A stretch of DNA of 64,000 nt from Calditrichia bacterium (lineage in GTDB: Bacteria > Calditrichota > Calditrichia > RBG-13-44-9 > J075): positions 248,001-312,000 of the forward strand of contig JANQQU010000022.1 of the NCBI GenBank assembly GCA_028284905.1. The letters are read 5' to 3'. Both the position numbers and the translations under genes were made by a program. The notes beneath the pieces are model-generated. The model did not search any database, had not been told where the DNA came from, and saw only the letters and a list, made by a program, of their open reading frames with translations. Shown here in pieces: positions 43,561 through 51,772 of the stretch (within the stretch, counting starts at the first letter, position 1; each line of letters starts with the position of its first letter).

Positions 43561-43585
43561 AAGCCTGCCAAAATTTGACAGGCTT
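43561..43585. terminator. Bidirectional terminator next to tRNA-Pro(CGG)
   Basis: AAGCCTG (43561-43567) pairs with CAGGCTT (43579-43585), with more pairing inside. T-rich tails lie on both sides: TTTTTT rightward and TTTTTCTTTT leftward. It ends the minus-strand tRNA transcript and could end the DUF1801 mRNA too. Confidence 0.8.
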
Positions 43586-43590
43586 TTTTG

Positions 43591-43664
43591 TCGGGGCGAG
43601 AGGATTTGAACCTCCGGCCTCACCGTCCCGAACGGTGCGCGCTACCAGGCTGCGCCACGCCCCG
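43591..43664 (-). tRNA. tRNA-Pro (anticodon CGG)
   Basis: A 74-base gene read on the minus strand. The acceptor stem CGGGGCG pairs with CGCCCCG. The D arm contains GCGC AGCCTGGTA GCGC. The anticodon arm is CACCG-TTCGGGA-CGGTG with anticodon CGG, reading codon CCG. The T arm is GGAGG-TTCAAAT-CCTCT, with discriminator A. The 3' CCA is not encoded (the sequence continues ACA). A second tRNA-Pro lies 2.5 kb away on the same strand. Confidence 0.95.
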
Positions 43665-43784
43665 ATCTCTAAAGCGGCAGGAATATAAAACTTTTTTTGA
43701 GGCGCGTCAAGCTTTTTTAGGAAATCTGGCAACTATGATTTCTTATGCCCCAGAGTATGTTCCAAAATAATTGTGTTATTTTTA

Positions 43785-43869
43785 TTGCCCGCGAAACACG
43801 CTAAAAACGCGAAAAATGAATATTCTTTTTATCGAGCCGCTTTGCGTGTTCCGCGTGTTTCGCGGGCAA
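43785..43869. repeat. 17-bp perfect inverted repeat
   Basis: TTGCCCGCGAAACACGC (43785-43801) is repeated in inverted form at 43853-43869 with a 51-base AT-rich spacer. It lies between the tRNA-Pro gene and the stop of the DUF368 gene. Could be a terminator stem, or a small mobile or REP-like element; no flanking duplication was seen. Confidence 0.7.
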
Positions 43870-43903
43870 AAGAATCTCTTCAGGACGGGCATTGCAAATA
43901 TTC

Positions 43904-44731
43904 TTATCTTTCCCCAAGATAATAAGAAACACCAACGCCGAGAAATGTCAATGCAATTGCTAATGCGGCCGCGCTCATCTGCTCTGGCAAGCCGGGGTAG
44001 ATTGGGTAGAGAGAGGCAACCACCAGCCCGAGTATAAAATAGAAGGTTTCCTTCGGGAATTTTTTTAGGAGCACATCGATCAACTTGGCAAAGCCCCAGA
44101 CACCGGCGCCGGCGCCGACTGCGATAATACCCAACAGCACGACGTTAAATTCCTTGATCGCTTTAATGACAACTTGATACTGCCCAAGCAATACCAGCAT
44201 GAAAGAGCCGCTGATGCCCGGCACGATCATTGAACCGCCGGCAAGAATACCACCCAGCAACAATAAACCGCCACTCGCCATGGTTAGTTGATACTCAAAA
44301 TTGATATCTTTCGATTTCTCCACCTCGGGAAAAAGAAGCGCAAAAGAGAGAATTAATGCCATACCAGCGATGAAAGATATTATTGCGCCGGCCGTTGGCT
44401 TCATATCATCATGCACATTGTAGATCGAAGGAATTGAGCCGGCGATTAAGCCGATAAAAAATAAATAGGTATATTGGGGATAATGGGTTAAGAGAAAATC
44501 CATCAGCCAGGAAAGCACGCCAATCGCCACAACCGCGCCGATCCCTATTTTCGCTAAAAACAAAATGTATTCTTTACGTTTCTCTTTATCTGTAACAAAA
44601 TTACCAATCGCTTCAATGAGTTGCTCATAGATGCCGAGCACCACTGCCATGGTGCCTCCGGAGACGCCCGGGATAATGTTCGCCACACCGATGATGCCGC
44701 CTTTGACCATCAACTTAATTTGTTCTATCAT
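43904..44731 (-). CDS. DUF368 / PopT-type polyprenyl-phosphate transporter
   Basis: A 275-residue membrane protein with about eight helices. Family hallmarks are two matching Gly-rich loops: GGIIGVANIIPGVSGGTMAVVLGIYE near the N-terminus and GGSMIVPGISGSFMLVLLGQYQ in the second half. These form the inverted-repeat plan of DUF368. Members of this family (PopT) recycle undecaprenyl phosphate across the inner membrane for wall and polysaccharide synthesis. The start overlaps the pcm stop by four bases (ATGA). A glycosyltransferase lies two genes upstream in the same operon, which fits a lipid-carrier theme. Function assigned from the family, not from this sequence. Confidence 0.88.
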   Translation of the reverse strand: MIEQIKLMVKGGIIGVANIIPGVSGGTMAVVLGIYEQLIEAIGNFVTDKEKRKEYILFLAKIGIGAVVAIGVLSWLMDFLLTHYPQYTYLFFIGLIAGSIPSIYNVHDDMKPTAGAIISFIAGMALILSFALLFPEVEKSKDINFEYQLTMASGGLLLLGGILAGGSMIVPGISGSFMLVLLGQYQVVIKAIKEFNVVLLGIIAVGAGAGVWGFAKLIDVLLKKFPKETFYFILGLVVASLYPIYPGLPEQMSAAALAIALTFLGVGVSYYLGER

Positions 44732-45366
44732 AACGTCCAGCCTTCCTTTCCGATTAACGGTACGAACTTTCGCGTGTAGTCCTCAAGTATATGATACTCC
44801 TCGGTGTCCCGTGTGATAATCATCAGCTTTTGTTCAGTTTTTTCTCCAACAGGAATAATCATCCGTCCTTTGTCTGCTAATTGTTTTAGAAGGCCTTCCG
44901 GAATGTCCGGCGATGCAGCGGTGACGATAATGCGATCATAGGGGGCGTGGGCCGTCCAGCCGAGGGTGCCATCCCCAATGCGAGTGCCGATGGTATAGTA
45001 ACCAAGCTCGTCGAAGAGGCGCTGGGTGCGGCGCGCTAAATCCGCGATGCGTTCCAGCGAATAAACCTTTACGCCCATCTCCGCCAGAACCGCGGCCTGA
45101 TAACCACTGCCGGTGCCGATTTCGAGAATGCGTTCATTGCCGGAAAGCTCTAAGAGCTGGCTCATGCATGCCACGGTTGTCGGATGGGAAATGGTTTGTC
45201 CAAAGCCGATCGGGAGAGATTTATCCAGGTAGGCCTGATGACGCATCGCTGCTTCGACAAAGAGATGACGGGGCACCTTGCGCATCGCCGCAATCACTTT
45301 TTCGTCGGTAATTCCTTTCGCAACAACATATTTTTCCACCATTTCCTTGCGTTGCCGTTCATACAT
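44728..45366 (-). CDS. pcm: Protein-L-isoaspartate O-methyltransferase
   Basis: A 212-residue cytoplasmic SAM-dependent methyltransferase that repairs isoaspartyl residues in aged proteins. The family start is ERQRKEMVEKYV. The substrate loop is PRHLFV, then LDKSLPIGFGQTISHPTTVACMSQLLEL. The SAM site is ILEIGTGSGYQAAVLAEMG, followed by RIGDGTLGWTAHAPYDRIIVTAAS and a late FVPLIGKEGW. All expected motifs are present at the usual length. Its start overlaps the glycosyltransferase stop by eight bases, and its stop overlaps the DUF368 start, so the three genes are translationally coupled. Confidence 0.95.
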   Translation of the reverse strand: MYERQRKEMVEKYVVAKGITDEKVIAAMRKVPRHLFVEAAMRHQAYLDKSLPIGFGQTISHPTTVACMSQLLELSGNERILEIGTGSGYQAAVLAEMGVKVYSLERIADLARRTQRLFDELGYYTIGTRIGDGTLGWTAHAPYDRIIVTAASPDIPEGLLKQLADKGRMIIPVGEKTEQKLMIITRDTEEYHILEDYTRKFVPLIGKEGWTL

Positions 45367-46099
45367 GGCCTCTGATCCTTTCCATAGATAATCGCAAAAT
45401 CAACGAGATAAAATTGAGTGTGTCGGGCAAATGGCGAATCGCACTGGGCGCGCCATTGTAGATAGTGGGAATATCCACATGCCCCACTGTTAGCTGCTGC
45501 CAGCCGCCTCGAATGAGAAATTCGCTTTCCAGGTGAAAGCGATTCTCTCCGGCCTGAATTTTTTCCAGCGCCCGGCGGGAATATAAGCGATAACCACACT
45601 GGCTGTCATGTATTTTTTGCCCGGCCATCAAAGAAATTATTTTCGAAGTGAGGTAATTGGATAAAATGCGGTGTGGCGGCATCACTTTCGGATCGCGGCG
45701 GCGGGAACCGATGATGATATCACCCTGCTTGCCCTGGAATGAATTTAGGAATTGCGGGATATGCTCCGGGGGATGCTGTAAATCCGCATCAAGGGTAAGG
45801 ATTGCAGAAATGGAGGGATTATCCATAAAATAAGAAAATCCACTCTTTAAGGCAGCCCCTTTCCCCAGGTTGCTATGGTGGTAGAGAATGCTGAGGTTAG
45901 GGATATCCAAAAAGTTTGAGACCGGGGGAGTGGAACCATCATCAACGATTAATATCGACAATTGCCATTCGGATAGTTCCTTTTCCAGATCAGTAATCCG
46001 GCTTAACAATTCCTCCAAATGGTCCGGAGAATTATAGACAGGAATAATAATGCCACATTGTGCGGGAGATGTTTGTTGCTGCGAATGTGCGGTTTCCAT
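45359..46099 (-). CDS. Family 2 glycosyltransferase, DPM1/GtrB-like
   Basis: A 246-residue GT-A glycosyltransferase. The nucleotide-sugar fold is clear: CGIIIPVYNSPDHLEELL, then SILIVDDGSTPP, GKGAALKSGFSYF, and the metal-binding LTLDADLQHPPE. GQKIHDSQCGYRLYSRRAL and FHLESEFLIRG are typical of polyprenyl-phosphate mannosyl/glucosyltransferases (GtrB/DPM1). No transmembrane segments. Donor and acceptor cannot be read, but co-transcription with a DUF368 lipid-carrier transporter suggests a polyprenyl-phosphate acceptor. First gene after tRNA-Pro(GGG) on the minus strand; ATG 46099 follows GGGGGT. Confidence 0.87.
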   Translation of the reverse strand: METAHSQQQTSPAQCGIIIPVYNSPDHLEELLSRITDLEKELSEWQLSILIVDDGSTPPVSNFLDIPNLSILYHHSNLGKGAALKSGFSYFMDNPSISAILTLDADLQHPPEHIPQFLNSFQGKQGDIIIGSRRRDPKVMPPHRILSNYLTSKIISLMAGQKIHDSQCGYRLYSRRALEKIQAGENRFHLESEFLIRGGWQQLTVGHVDIPTIYNGAPSAIRHLPDTLNFISLILRLSMERIRGHV

Positions 46100-46116
46100 A
46101 GACCCCCAGTGTTAAA

Positions 46117-46152
46117 TAAAAAAGGGGAATCAAAAATTGATTCCCCTTTTTT
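46117..46152. terminator. Bidirectional terminator after tRNA-Pro(GGG)
   Basis: AAAGGGGAATCAA (46121-46133) pairs perfectly with TTGATTCCCCTTT (46137-46149), with A and T tracts extending the stem on both sides. On the minus strand it lies just after the tRNA and before the glycosyltransferase start. Confidence 0.88.
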
Positions 46153-46155
46153 CCG

Positions 46156-46230
46156 TCGGAGCGACTGGATTTGAACCAGCGACCCCTACCACCCCAAGGT
46201 AGTGCGCTATCCAGGCTGCGCCACGCCCCG
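46156..46230 (-). tRNA. tRNA-Pro (anticodon GGG)
   Basis: A 75-base gene on the minus strand. Acceptor CGGGGCG pairs with CGCTCCG (one G-T pair). The D arm is GCGC AGCCTGGATA GCGC. The anticodon arm is CTACC-TTGGGGT-GGTAG with anticodon GGG, reading CCC and CCU. The T arm is GCTGG-TTCAAAT-CCAGT, discriminator A. CCA is not encoded. Shares its acceptor 5' half and D arm with tRNA-Pro(CGG) at 43591. Confidence 0.95.
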
Positions 46231-46269
46231 ATTTTTAAAACGGAAAAATATAGTATGCTTCCGGACGAA

Positions 46270-46420
46270 AAGCAAGTCCGTTGTTCGTTTTTCGTTGATC
46301 GTTATCCCAAAAAAACAACCCAACCAAAAACTCCATATCATTATACGCCAAAGGCGTTACACACACCGAGCCAGATCCAGCCAACGGCTGCATCAGGCGA
46401 ACAACGAACAACGATCAACG
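46270..46420. repeat. GTTGTTCGTT-rich inverted segments
   Basis: CGTTGATCGTT (46293-46303) and its reverse complement AACGATCAACG (46410-46420) bracket the spacer after the tRNA, each within a run of GTTCGTTGTTCG-like units. The right arm covers the stop codon of the phosphodiester glycosidase gene. Possibly that gene's terminator or a dispersed repeat. Nothing else in this 184-base gap. Confidence 0.5.
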
Positions 46421-47236
46421 CTTCTTAACAATCCCCAACACATTCGGGATCGCCCATCCGGCACTGGACGGCGTAGTATCAACGATCGAATTGTCAAAAG
46501 CGCCAATCTTGGCCATTTGCACATCGTCTGCGGAAATATAGAGCGTCGCTTTAGTGCCACCTTCCATGTACATGGCGTTGGTAATTCCCAGAGGCAGCTT
46601 CATAAGGATGTTAATGAAATCATGAACGCTATAGGGAGAACGGGTAAAAATAAAGAGGACATTATCTGCGGCATCCATAGCGAGGATAGACATGCTCCAG
46701 CGATTATTCTGTTGTGTCCAGACATTCTTGCCTTCGCAGCTAATCATGCGAATGTTTTGAAATACGGAATGATAGCGGGTGCGCAACGAATCAAAATTCT
46801 GGCAGGTTTTGTCGATAATCTGCACGGGTTTGCTGGTTGTATCTACCGGATTGAAGGCAAAAAACGTATTGTGCGGGGTAACGTGACTATTATTCAAATG
46901 ATCGAAGTTGCGCATGTAGCCAACGCTGGAAAGCATGTCTTCCTGAAACATCCCTGCGTTAATTGCTGCAACTAGCTGATGATCCTGCGCCCATTTGCTA
47001 ACCGTGCGGGATTTTCCCCCGTACTCCGAAGCGCAGAGTAATTTAAAGTCGTAATGTTCCGGATTTATTTTGAGGACGGTAATTTTCGAATCACCCAGAT
47101 CAGACTTTTTCGGGGAGGCGATATTGGCGAGATGCAGGCCGATATCCAGCCGTTCCCAGTTAATCGACTGGGCGAAAATCGTATTTGCCGAAAACAATAT
47201 TAGTATCAGCACCCAAGCGTTTTGCCGGAAGCGCAT
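46415..47236 (-). CDS. Exported phosphodiester glycosidase (NAGPA-like)
   Basis: A 273-residue protein with a signal peptide (WVLILILFSANTIFAQ) and a phosphodiester-glycosidase domain of the NAGPA/PF09992 type. Conserved segments are VAAINAGMFQED (about 95-106), SILAMDAADNVLFIFTRSPYS and the terminal MYMEGGTKATLYIS, where the family usually has a DGGGS-type motif. Human NAGPA uncovers mannose 6-phosphate; bacterial members act on exopolysaccharide or teichoic-acid-like phosphodiesters. ATG 47236 is preceded by AAAGG; a TTG at 47242 is in frame. The gene is divergent from the DPP4-like peptidase gene, 110 bases apart. Substrate unknown. Confidence 0.82.
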   Translation of the reverse strand: MRFRQNAWVLILILFSANTIFAQSINWERLDIGLHLANIASPKKSDLGDSKITVLKINPEHYDFKLLCASEYGGKSRTVSKWAQDHQLVAAINAGMFQEDMLSSVGYMRNFDHLNNSHVTPHNTFFAFNPVDTTSKPVQIIDKTCQNFDSLRTRYHSVFQNIRMISCEGKNVWTQQNNRWSMSILAMDAADNVLFIFTRSPYSVHDFINILMKLPLGITNAMYMEGGTKATLYISADDVQMAKIGAFDNSIVDTTPSSAGWAIPNVLGIVKKR

Positions 47237-47346
47237 ATACAAATACCTTTGTTTGATTTGCGTGACTAAAATAATTATCTTTTCCCGGATGAAAAGTTCC
47301 CATTATAAGACAGATCGCTGAATTTAGCAAGATGAAAGGAGTCAAA

Positions 47347-49503
47347 TTGAAAAAAATTACCGGGCATATCCTCTGGTTTTTATTCCTCAGCCTGATTAAT
47401 GTTTCCGCACAACCGAAAATACTGACACTGGAAAATGTGCTCGGTGAAAATGCCAAAGAATTGCAGCCCGTCGTTCCCAAACATCTCAGCTGGCTGCCCA
47501 GTGGTGAACAATATTCCTACATAATAAAAGACAATTTAATCATCGGTAATGTTGCGGACAACATTCCTGATATTTCTCTTTCTTTGGCGACGCTAAACGG
47601 CTGGTTGACAGCCCAATCCCTGGACACACTGGGGAAATTCCCGGAAATTCACTGGCAGGATGATCAGCGCTTCTGGTTTTGGAAAAAAGAACATTTGATT
47701 TCCGCGGATATGCAGGGGAATTCTGCGCGCTTGCTGGCCAAGCTGCCCAAGGTAGATGAGAAGAGAATAACCAGTGGAACTGCTCCATTAGTGGCTTATG
47801 CAGCCGCTGATAGTCTTTACGTGCTGGATAAAAATGGGAAAACAACACTCGTTGCCGGTAGCGAAGGAGACGGCATTAAATATGGTGTCAGTGCCCATCG
47901 TCGTGAGTTTGGCATCCGCGCAGGTAGCTTTTGGTCGCCCGAAGGCAAATACCTCGCCTTTTACCGGAAAGACGAAAGCATGGTTACCGATTATCCTTAT
48001 GTCGATTACAGCGAGCGTCCGGCAGTGCTGAAAGCGGCAAAGTATCCGATGGCGGGAATGGCGAATCATCTCGTAACAATTGGTATCTACAAAACCGGTT
48101 CCCGTGATAAAATCGTTTGGCTGAAAACCGGGGAGCCGGCAGATCAATATTTTACCAATCTTACTTTCAGTCCTGATGAGAAACATCTCTACATGGCTCA
48201 CATAAACCGCGATCAAAATCAATTACGCATGATACAATACGAGGCAAAATCCGGTAAGCCGAAGCTGACCATTTTTCAGGAATCGGAAGAGAAATATCTC
48301 GATCCACAAGTTGGGCCAATTTTCCTGAATGATGATTCCAAAACCTTCTTATGGCTCTCTCAACGGGACGGCTGGCGGCATTTCTATCAGTACGACCGGG
48401 ATGGCAACTTTATCAAACAACTGACAATGGGGAATTGGGAAGTTGTGAAGTATAAAGGATGCGATACAGAGGGCAAGCAGATATTCTTTACCGCCACAAA
48501 GGATGGCGTGCTCAATCGACACCTCTACAAGCTTGATCTGGAAAGCGGGGCAATCGAGCGCCTGACAAAAAATGCCGGCACCCATGACGTCGAAGTGTCC
48601 CCGGATGGTCGCTACTTTGCGGATGTATTTTCCAATATGCAAACACCGGGAAAAGCCGGAATCTATGATGCTGCCGGAAGTCTTTTGAAAATTTTCCACG
48701 AAGCAGAAGATCCGCTGGAAGCTTATCAGATGGGAGAAGTGCGGATTGCGCCGATGCGCAACAACAATGGCGACAGCCTTTTTACCCGGATCATCTTTCC
48801 ACCGAATTTCGAAGAAAATCAGCAGTATCCCTTACTGGTCTATGTCTATGGCGGCCCGCATTCGCAAAATGTGCAGAATCGTTGGCTCGGCGGTGGAGGC
48901 AGCTGGCAGCTCTGGTTAAATTACATGGCCACCCGCGGCTATATTGTGATGACAACAGATAATCGCGGTACCTACAACCGGGGACTTTCATTTGAGCAGG
49001 AAACTTTCCGGCAATTGGGGAAATTGGAAGTGGCTGACCAGCTGAGTATTGTTAACAGTTTAGTCGCAAAAGGCATTGTCGATAGTAGCCGGATTGGGGT
49101 TATTGGCTGGAGTTATGGCGGGTTTATGAGTGCATCCCTGATGCTGGAGGCACCGGAGCGCTTCAAGGCTGGTATCTCCGGTGCACCGGTAACCGATTGG
49201 CAATACTATGAAACGGTTTATACCGAACGCTATATGGATACGCCGGAAACTAATGCCGCCGGGTATGAAATGAGCAGCACGCTGAATAAGCTCGAACAGC
49301 TGCAGGGAAAATTACTAATGATTCATGGTACCTCCGATAATATCGTAATGTGGCAGCATTCAGTCCTCTTTATAGAAGCGGCAATGAAAGCTGGCAAGCA
49401 GGTGGATTATATGATCTATCCCGGGCATAAACATGGCGTCCGCGGGAAAGATCGCACCCACCTTTTTCAGCGGATGACCGGTTGGCTGGAGGAAAATCTG
49501 TAA
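47347..49503 (+). CDS. Secreted S9 peptidase, dipeptidyl peptidase IV-like
   Basis: A prolyl-oligopeptidase-superfamily protein of about 718 residues. A signal peptide (HILWFLFLSLINVSAQ) is followed by an eight-bladed DPP4-type propeller (about 50-470; WSPEGKYLAFYRKDES, LWLSQRDGWRHFYQYDRDG) and a catalytic alpha/beta-hydrolase domain. The nucleophile Ser lies in GWSYGGF, Asp in HGTSDNIV and His in YPGHKHGV. The family should remove N-terminal X-Pro or X-Ala dipeptides from extracytoplasmic peptides. I prefer TTG 47347, which has AAAGGAG five bases upstream. ATG 47332 is in frame but that site falls inside its first codons. The NFACT gene starts in the stop codon (TAATG). Confidence 0.9.
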   Translation: MKKITGHILWFLFLSLINVSAQPKILTLENVLGENAKELQPVVPKHLSWLPSGEQYSYIIKDNLIIGNVADNIPDISLSLATLNGWLTAQSLDTLGKFPEIHWQDDQRFWFWKKEHLISADMQGNSARLLAKLPKVDEKRITSGTAPLVAYAAADSLYVLDKNGKTTLVAGSEGDGIKYGVSAHRREFGIRAGSFWSPEGKYLAFYRKDESMVTDYPYVDYSERPAVLKAAKYPMAGMANHLVTIGIYKTGSRDKIVWLKTGEPADQYFTNLTFSPDEKHLYMAHINRDQNQLRMIQYEAKSGKPKLTIFQESEEKYLDPQVGPIFLNDDSKTFLWLSQRDGWRHFYQYDRDGNFIKQLTMGNWEVVKYKGCDTEGKQIFFTATKDGVLNRHLYKLDLESGAIERLTKNAGTHDVEVSPDGRYFADVFSNMQTPGKAGIYDAAGSLLKIFHEAEDPLEAYQMGEVRIAPMRNNNGDSLFTRIIFPPNFEENQQYPLLVYVYGGPHSQNVQNRWLGGGGSWQLWLNYMATRGYIVMTTDNRGTYNRGLSFEQETFRQLGKLEVADQLSIVNSLVAKGIVDSSRIGVIGWSYGGFMSASLMLEAPERFKAGISGAPVTDWQYYETVYTERYMDTPETNAAGYEMSSTLNKLEQLQGKLLMIHGTSDNIVMWQHSVLFIEAAMKAGKQVDYMIYPGHKHGVRGKDRTHLFQRMTGWLEENL

Positions 49504-51143
49504 TGCACCTTCATTACCAAACCCTTTTCCGGCAGATACTTACGCTGAATGATCTCGCCGCCGGGAAAACCATTGCGGATGCCTTTACCCAGCGCAAGAA
49601 TGAGTGGATTCTTCAACTGGCGGATGACGAGGGCTGCCTGCAATTATGCACGGACGCGCAGTATCCCTATCTACTCTTTCTGGCCCGCTCCAACCGCGGG
49701 AAGAACTCTGCCGATGTTATGACGGAATTGGCCGGAAAAACGATCGAGAGTTTTTCCTTGTTACCGGGAGAACGCATTGCTGAAGTCAGTTTCGTCGATT
49801 GGGAGCATCGCTTACTGCTACAATTTTTTACGGCCCGCAGTAATTTCTTTTTGATCGATGGCGAGGGAATGATCGTCAACGCCTTTAAGGGGGCAAAGAA
49901 ATTTGTTGGGACACCCTTCGAATTACCCGAAAATGCTATTGGGATGTTTCCCGGTGAGGATGCAGCGGAATGGAAACGATATCTGGAAGAGAATGGGGAA
50001 CTGCCACTGTTAAAGTCCTTTCGCCGTTTTCAATACTTTTCCCGCCCGGTAGTAAAGGAATTACTGCATCGATGTGATTTAGCGGAGAATATTAGCTGCG
50101 AAGAAGCTGTAAAGGATGCCGAAAACATTCGAAATCAAGCGAATGCATTAATAGCAGAAATGGAAAATGGTGCGCCGAGAATCTATTACCAGAATGAATT
50201 GCCGGAAAGCTTTTCCCTGATCGCACTAAACCATCTGAAAGAGCGGGAAGAAAAACAGTTCGATGATATCAATACGGCCTTGCGAACTTTCTGCTTTCAA
50301 TCCCTGAAATTTCGCGGACTGATCCAGAAGAAAACCCATTTTAGCCGCATACTGGCGAAAAAGATACAGTCCCTGCAATTTTCCCTGAAGAAGCTGCGTA
50401 ATAATCCGCAGGACCCAGCCAAGAAGGAATACTTCCAAAAAATTGGACAATTGCTCATCGCTCAACCACATCTGTTGGAGAAAGGGGAGGGGAAGGTTAC
50501 CTTGATCGATTATTATGATGCGGAAATGCCAGAATTTGAGGTTGTGGTCAAACCAACGCTCTCTGCGAAAGAAAATGCGGAAATATATTTCCAAAAAGCC
50601 CGGCGTTATCAGGAACGGGGAGAAGAGCATGCTTTGCGGGAGACACAAATGAATGAGCAGATAGAACTACTGGAAGGATTACAAGCTCAACTGAAAGATG
50701 CGGATACGTTTAAGGCTATTTCGAAAATTGAGGGAACATTAAAAAGCCGTCATTTACTGGCTTATAAAGCGGAAGAATCGCAATTTTATCGACTGCCTTA
50801 CAAGCAATACGAAAAAAACGGGTTTGATATTTGGGTCGGTAGATCCGCAAAGGACAACGATACGCTTACCTTTAAACATGCCAATAAAGAAGACATTTGG
50901 CTGCACGTCCAGGGATATTCCGGGTCCCACGTGGTTGTGCGTAATCCGGGGAAAAGGGATCAGATTCCTCCGGAGGTATTGCAGTATGCTGCCCGCCTGG
51001 CGGTATCATTCAGCACCGCCAAACATGCCAGCTACGTGCCGGTTGTCTATACCCACATCAAATACGTCCGGAAACCCCGCAAGTCTGCACCGGGCAGTGT
51101 GCTGCCCACCCAGGTGAAAACGCTCTTCGCTGATCCGCTCTAA
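49503..51143 (+). CDS. NFACT family protein (RqcH/Rqc2 homologue)
   Basis: A 546-residue protein with the NFACT layout: an N-terminal NFACT-N domain (LHYQTLFRQILTLNDLAAGKTIADAFTQ), helix-hairpin-helix and coiled-coil middle (about 240-400), and a C-terminal NFACT-R domain (FDIWVGRSAKDNDTLTFKHANKEDIWLHVQGYSGSHVVVRNPG). RqcH binds stalled 50S-peptidyl-tRNA and adds alanine tails that mark nascent chains for degradation. The DxWxH...GSHVV core is intact. In the N-terminal domain the usual Asp-Arg pair is not obvious (FLARSNRGKNS), so tailing activity is unproven. ATG 49503 overlaps the upstream TAA; a GGAGG is about 12 bases before it. Confidence 0.85.
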   Translation: MHLHYQTLFRQILTLNDLAAGKTIADAFTQRKNEWILQLADDEGCLQLCTDAQYPYLLFLARSNRGKNSADVMTELAGKTIESFSLLPGERIAEVSFVDWEHRLLLQFFTARSNFFLIDGEGMIVNAFKGAKKFVGTPFELPENAIGMFPGEDAAEWKRYLEENGELPLLKSFRRFQYFSRPVVKELLHRCDLAENISCEEAVKDAENIRNQANALIAEMENGAPRIYYQNELPESFSLIALNHLKEREEKQFDDINTALRTFCFQSLKFRGLIQKKTHFSRILAKKIQSLQFSLKKLRNNPQDPAKKEYFQKIGQLLIAQPHLLEKGEGKVTLIDYYDAEMPEFEVVVKPTLSAKENAEIYFQKARRYQERGEEHALRETQMNEQIELLEGLQAQLKDADTFKAISKIEGTLKSRHLLAYKAEESQFYRLPYKQYEKNGFDIWVGRSAKDNDTLTFKHANKEDIWLHVQGYSGSHVVVRNPGKRDQIPPEVLQYAARLAVSFSTAKHASYVPVVYTHIKYVRKPRKSAPGSVLPTQVKTLFADPL

Positions 51144-51158
51144 ACCGGTCGTCCAAAA

Positions 51159-51545
51159 TCAAGCGTAAATCTGATCCGGGAAGAGCTGACCGATAATCTT
51201 CCGGAATTCCATCGGCTTAATCGGCTTGGGCAGAATATAGTCGATGGACATCTCATGCAGATCGGAAATGAGATCCGCATTGATTTTCCCGGAAACCACC
51301 AGGATTGGTAATTGGGGTGAATACATCCGCACTCTGGAGATCAGCTCTACGCCATTTACGCGCGGCATAGCGATGTCCGTGATGAGCAAATCATAAGAAT
51401 TCTGCACCAGTTTATTCAGTGCCTCTTCGCCGTTATAGACCGTGATTACCTGGAATCCTTCCAGGGTCAGCCAGGTATCCATACTCCGGCTTAAATTACG
51501 ATCATCTTCAGCGACCAAAATCTTTCTCATGTTGAATGCAAGCAT
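51159..51545 (-). CDS. Single-domain response regulator
   Basis: A 128-residue CheY-like receiver with no output domain. The acidic pocket is AEDD (13-15), the phospho-acceptor Asp57 in LLITDIAMP, the switch Ser in LVVSGK and Lys in LPKPIKP. It may act as a phosphate sink or by protein contact. The frame is open to 51665, but ATG 51545 has GAGGG eight bases upstream. It lies downstream of the NtrC-type regulator and kinase genes on the same strand, separated by 227 bases, so it could share their regulation. It ends tail to tail with the NFACT gene. Confidence 0.88.
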   Translation of the reverse strand: MLAFNMRKILVAEDDRNLSRSMDTWLTLEGFQVITVYNGEEALNKLVQNSYDLLITDIAMPRVNGVELISRVRMYSPQLPILVVSGKINADLISDLHEMSIDYILPKPIKPMEFRKIIGQLFPDQIYA

Positions 51546-51772
51546 TGAAAATTCCCTCTTTATAGTAAATAGATCCTTTATTTGCGAACTTGCTAATGTA
51601 TTAGGGGAGGAATTAAGCAAAGGGCTTGCCAGAAATGCCAGAAATGGCGAAAGCCAGTTGTGCACTGGCCTTCAGGAGTTTGTGTGACGGATAACCATTT
51701 TGGTTATCTGAAAAAGTTGTAAAACAATTACACAAATTGTGTCATGGATATAACGATGCGCTATTCCGTCGT

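Noticed and set aside
51690-51708. GATAACCA/TGGTTATC hairpin as a terminator for the NtrC-type gene
   Set aside because: No T tract follows on either strand; it is just a short palindrome in the leader of the receiver gene.
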